64,000 bases of DNA from Gammaproteobacteria bacterium (GTDB lineage: Bacteria; Pseudomonadota; Gammaproteobacteria; Steroidobacterales; PWYM01). The position numbers and the translations under genes were made by a program. Location of the stretch: the NCBI GenBank assembly GCA_007693855.1, contig RECU01000034.1, forward strand, positions 1 through 64,000, in the 5' to 3' direction. This document shows positions 61,214 through 64,000 of this stretch, in pieces. Below the pieces are notes generated by a model. It saw only the letters and a list, made by a program, of their open reading frames with translations. It made no database searches and was not told the DNA's origin. Positions within the stretch are counted from its first letter, which is position 1; each line of letters begins with the position of its first letter.

Positions 61214-62952
61214 GTGGAAGGTTCCCCGTGTATTTGCAGTTGCTGATCGATCCAGGTCTCGATCCTGGTGGCCAGCGTGTCTGGTGGCAGAGCTCCCCCC
61301 GAGAGTAACGCGGTGTGGAACTCACGGATGTCGAAGCGATCGCCCAGGCGTGCCTCGGCGCGGTCGCGCAGCTCGCTGAACTCGCGGGCGCCGACAGCAC
61401 AGGCCAGCGCCTGGGCGGGACGTGCGATATAGGCATCCACTCTGGCGGTCAGCGCGCCCTCAGGCAAGGGCAGGTGGTCACGCAGCAGCGCAAGGGTTTC
61501 GGCGCGGCTCCAGCCCAAGGCATGCAGGCCGGTGTCGGCGACCAGGTCTACGGCGCAGCCCAGCGCCTCCAGTTGAAAGACCCGCTGGCCGGTCGCAGCG
61601 TCGCTCAGGCCCAGGGCGTCGAGCAGGGACGTAGCATACAGCGCCCAGCCTTCGGTGAACGCGGTGACCGGATAGTGCCGCCGGAAAACCGGCAGCGTGG
61701 CGTTCTCCAGAGGGAGCGCGGTGGCCAGGTGGTGCCCGGGCACGCCATGGCGGGCAATCAGGGCCAGGACTGCGGCGTGATCGGCGGTGGGTGGTCGCGC
61801 GACATTCAGGCGGATGACGCCCGGGTGGCGGCCGTCGGCAGAGGGCGCCTGATAGCTCACCATGCCGGTATGGTCGGCGAGGGCTACCGGCAGGGGCTCG
61901 ATCCCGTAGGGCAGGCCGGGCAGCAGGGCAAACACCCGTGGCAGGGTGGCATCCATGCGCTTTGCCGTCGCCCTGAAGACGGTCAGCAGAGTCTCCGGGT
62001 CCGGCCAGTCCGTCCTGCTGTCGTACCGGTCAGAGACCGGCTCGGCAGCCCTCTCAGCTGGTGCCTGCAGCCGCGCGAGTTCGGCGAGACCCTGTCGATG
62101 GAGGATATCGGGCGTGAGGCCCGGACGGGTATGCCATTCCAGATGCCGCAGATAGCGTGCCTCGCCGTCGCGTTGTGCCCCGAGACCGGGGTCAGCCGGC
62201 GCGACCGGCAGGTATTCCTCGACCAGGAAGTCATGCAGTCGGCGATAGGCCGGCAGTATCCGGGTCTCGATCAGCACGCGGGCGTCGCTGCGCAGCGCCT
62301 CGGCGCGCACCGGATGCACGGTCGCCGGCAACTCCAGGAATGGCGCGAAAAAGCCACTGTCGTCGATGTCGTCCACCAGCAGCGCCCGCACCTGTGCCGG
62401 CACCCGCCGCATGGCTGCCTGGGGCATGACCACCCCCCGGCGCATGCCCTGGCGCATCAGTGCGATGGTCTGCTGCACGTGGCTATCCAGCGTCTCCAGC
62501 CGGCCAAGCCAGGCTTCGTAATCCTCGACGCGGGTGAACGCCAGCCGCCCGGTCAGCCCGTCGAGCAGTTGCACGCCCTCCAGGGCATGTATCGGCAGCA
62601 GATGTTCGCCGGCCCGGTAGCCTGACACCCGATGCAGCAGCAGCCGCTCGGTCAGCGCGAGGTCCAGGGCGAGCGCCCCGGGCAATGCCTCGCGATCGAG
62701 GCGCGCGATGGCGCGCAGCGCCTGACGGTCCGCCCGGTGTTCGGCCTCGAGCGCCCGGAGGGAGAGGTCGGGCCAGCGCGTGTCATGGCGCGCCATGTCG
62801 CTGCCGGGCAGCACTACCGGCGAGGCTGCCACCAGCCGATCCCAGACCTCGGCGAGCAGCTGTTCAGTCTCGGCGACAGCGTCCGCCTCCGCCGAGGCGC
62901 CCGCAGGGAGGAGCAGCAGGCCGGTAAGGAGCATCAGCCCTGGCAGGCGCAT
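61210..62952 (-). CDS. DUF885 protein with altered metallopeptidase motifs
   Basis: A 580-residue secreted protein (signal peptide about residues 1-21, [19 protein letters not shown]). It aligns with DUF885 (a gluzincin-like peptidase family) along its length, but the usual HExxPGHH appears as RHGVPGHHL, so the first His and Glu are replaced, and EGWALYxE reads EGWALYAT. It may be an inactive relative or use other ligands. AGGAGA before ATG at 62952 sets the start; 28 upstream in-frame residues are not conserved. It is followed directly by ispG. Confidence 0.85.
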   Translation of the reverse strand: MRLPGLMLLTGLLLLPAGASAEADAVAETEQLLAEVWDRLVAASPVVLPGSDMARHDTRWPDLSLRALEAEHRADRQALRAIARLDREALPGALALDLALTERLLLHRVSGYRAGEHLLPIHALEGVQLLDGLTGRLAFTRVEDYEAWLGRLETLDSHVQQTIALMRQGMRRGVVMPQAAMRRVPAQVRALLVDDIDDSGFFAPFLELPATVHPVRAEALRSDARVLIETRILPAYRRLHDFLVEEYLPVAPADPGLGAQRDGEARYLRHLEWHTRPGLTPDILHRQGLAELARLQAPAERAAEPVSDRYDSRTDWPDPETLLTVFRATAKRMDATLPRVFALLPGLPYGIEPLPVALADHTGMVSYQAPSADGRHPGVIRLNVARPPTADHAAVLALIARHGVPGHHLATALPLENATLPVFRRHYPVTAFTEGWALYATSLLDALGLSDAATGQRVFQLEALGCAVDLVADTGLHALGWSRAETLALLRDHLPLPEGALTARVDAYIARPAQALACAVGAREFSELRDRAEARLGDRFDIREFHTALLSGGALPPDTLATRIETWIDQQLQIHGEPST

Positions 62953-63069
62953 GGTCGAGGCAGTCTCCTGGCGAGGTGGTGGAATCGGCGCACAGCGTGG
63001 ATTCTCCCGGAGCCGTCGGAGGTCGGCAAGCGGCACGCGCCCGGGGTAGAGCTCTCCGGGTGCATCGGC

Positions 63070-63075
63070 TATGAT
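63070..63075 (+). promoter_or_regulatory. Candidate -10 box for the glycine riboswitch-gcvT transcript
   Basis: TATGAT lies about 20 bp before the first aptamer, in the divergent gap to the DUF885 gene. Confidence 0.4.
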
Positions 63076-63091
63076 TGCGCGACCAATCGAC

Positions 63092-63276
63092 AGGTGACGG
63101 CCGGAGAGAGTCTGCTTCGCGCAGACCGCCGAAGGCGCAACCCGCCCGGAAACGCTCAGGCAACAGGGACGGTCGTTACAGGTTGGCTCTGGAGAGCGGC
63201 CCCATGCGGGCCCACCGAAGGGGAGCGGCGCGACGGGTTTGCGCCCAATCTCTCAGGTATCAGGACAGAGGGGCGG
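63092..63276 (+). promoter_or_regulatory. Tandem glycine riboswitch
   Basis: Two similar aptamers lie back to back. The first has CCGGAGAG (63101 on), CCGAAGG and CTCAGGCAACAGGGAC; the second has TCTGGAGAG (63188 on), CCGAAGGGG and CTCTCAGGTATCAGGACAG, the classic glycine aptamer bases. They are joined by a short linker (about 63175-63183). gcvT, the first gene of glycine cleavage, begins 56 bp later, so glycine is expected to switch it on. I see no obvious terminator hairpin; control may be at translation. Confidence 0.93.
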
Positions 63277-63331
63277 CGGACACGCACGGGGCGGGTTCGT
63301 CCACGTCTGCCAGCCTGACCGGAGCGCCGCC

Positions 63332-64000
63332 ATGTCCCAGCGTACCCCACTGTACGATCAGCATCTCGCCGACGGCGCAAAAATCGTCGACTTCAGCGGC
63401 TGGGACATGCCGCTGCATTACGGCTCCCAGATGGATGAACATCACACGGTGCGCCGGGGTGCCGGGGTGTTCGACGTCTCGCACATGTGCGTCGTCGACC
63501 TGCGTGGCGGCGGTGCCCGGTCGCTGCTCTCGCGATTGATCGCCAATGATCCCGCGAAACTTCGCAGCCCGGGTCGTGCGCTCTACACCTGCATGCTCAA
63601 CGCGCACGGCGGCGTGATCGACGATCTCATCGTCTACTACTTTGCCGATGACTGGTACCGGATGGTCGTCAACGCCGGCACGCGCGACAAGGACGTGGCC
63701 TGGCTGCGTCAGCATGCCGAGGGATGCCCTGTCGAGGTGCTCGAGCGGCGCGACCTCGCCATGCTTGCCGTGCAGGGTCCTCAGGCGCGTGAGCTCGCGG
63801 CACCACGGGTCGGGGTCGACGCAGACGCCGCGTTGGCACTCAAGCCGTTCACTGCCGCCGTGGATGGTGACTGGATGGTGGCCCGCACCGGCTATACCGG
63901 TGAGGATGGCTGGGAGCTCGTACTGCCGGCAGGGGAGGCGGTGGAGCTGTGGCAGGCGTTGCTCGCAGCGGGCGTGCGGCCCTGCGGTCTCGGCGCCCGC
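63332..64000 (+). CDS. gcvT: Aminomethyltransferase, glycine cleavage T protein (partial)
   Basis: The first 223 residues are present and the gene runs off the window. The T protein releases ammonia from the H-protein-bound aminomethyl group and transfers C1 to tetrahydrofolate. Motifs: TPLYDQHLADGAKIVDFSGW, FDVSHMCVVDLRG, LYTCMLNAHGGVIDDLIVY and ARTGYTGEDGWEL. The ATG at 63332 follows the riboswitch leader; GGAG at 63321-63324 serves as ribosome site. Confidence 0.97.
   Translation, partial: MSQRTPLYDQHLADGAKIVDFSGWDMPLHYGSQMDEHHTVRRGAGVFDVSHMCVVDLRGGGARSLLSRLIANDPAKLRSPGRALYTCMLNAHGGVIDDLIVYYFADDWYRMVVNAGTRDKDVAWLRQHAEGCPVEVLERRDLAMLAVQGPQARELAAPRVGVDADAALALKPFTAAVDGDWMVARTGYTGEDGWELVLPAGEAVELWQALLAAGVRPCGLGAR

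Overview
The window is a 64-kb piece of a high-GC chromosome from a gammaproteobacterium. Conserved gene neighbourhoods support this: miaB-phoH-ybeY-corC-lnt, leuS-lptE, holA-nadD-rsfS-rlmH, maf-rng-yhdP-tldD, zapB-zapA-6S RNA-ygfA, ygfB-pepP-ubi, darP/pmbA and rplM-rpsI. Coq7 in place of UbiF, a Crp/Vfr-type regulator and a QEGLA-family protein fit a free-living member of the Chromatiales, Ectothiorhodospiraceae or a related order. I cannot name the species. Almost everything is dense core genome; the accessory part is the first ~2.1 kb.

Region 1 (1-2115) is the remnant of an RHS polymorphic-toxin locus. It holds a broken RHS core with an in-frame TAA, an unrecognised C-terminal tip with a long hydrophobic stretch, a two-helix membrane protein 20 bp behind it that looks like the matching immunity protein, and then a second decayed copy of the RHS core. 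This is the best candidate for something undescribed.

Region 2 (2210-13275) carries a QEGLA-family metallopeptidase-like protein, a glycine-zipper lipoprotein, pterin carbinolamine dehydratase, pepQ/trpS (divergent), a secreted M16 peptidase, a PH-domain membrane protein and uvrA. Region 3 (13366-23622) has an MFS exporter, ssb, the miaB-phoH-ybeY-corC-lnt run and leuS-lptE. Region 4 (23645-37556) joins two clusters that are separate in E. coli. The lptE-holA junction holds extra genes (a small HExxH protein, hisI, cysS, a SufE protein, yidD, a Trm112 protein). After rlmH come maf, rng, yhdP, tldD and a small membrane protein.

Region 5 (37553-43737) is a minus-strand run (class-V aminotransferase, darP, purE, purK, ExeA-type ATPase with FHA domain) flanked by tldD and pmbA, whose products form one protease. 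Region 6 (43768-50371) has a YihY-family membrane protein, purC, djlA, crp, coq7, a DUF481 outer-membrane protein, rplM-rpsI and tRNA-Gln, ending at a strong terminator. Region 7 (50436-59959) has rpiA, a lysine-rich H1-like protein, an EVE-domain protein, ygfA, 6S RNA, zapA, a ZapB-like protein, then ygfB-pepP-ubiquinone hydroxylase and a membrane transglutaminase-like/ATP-grasp/LOG run. Region 8 (59987-64000) has ispG, a DUF885 protein with altered catalytic motifs, and a tandem glycine riboswitch in front of gcvT, which runs off the window.

Functional links: translation and tRNA (trpS, leuS, cysS, miaB, rsfS, rlmH, rng, ybeY, rplM, rpsI), purine synthesis (purC/E/K), ubiquinone (coq7 plus one UbiH/UbiI-type hydroxylase), the TldD/PmbA protease, division (zapA, ZapB-like) and the envelope (lnt, lptE, yhdP, yidD).
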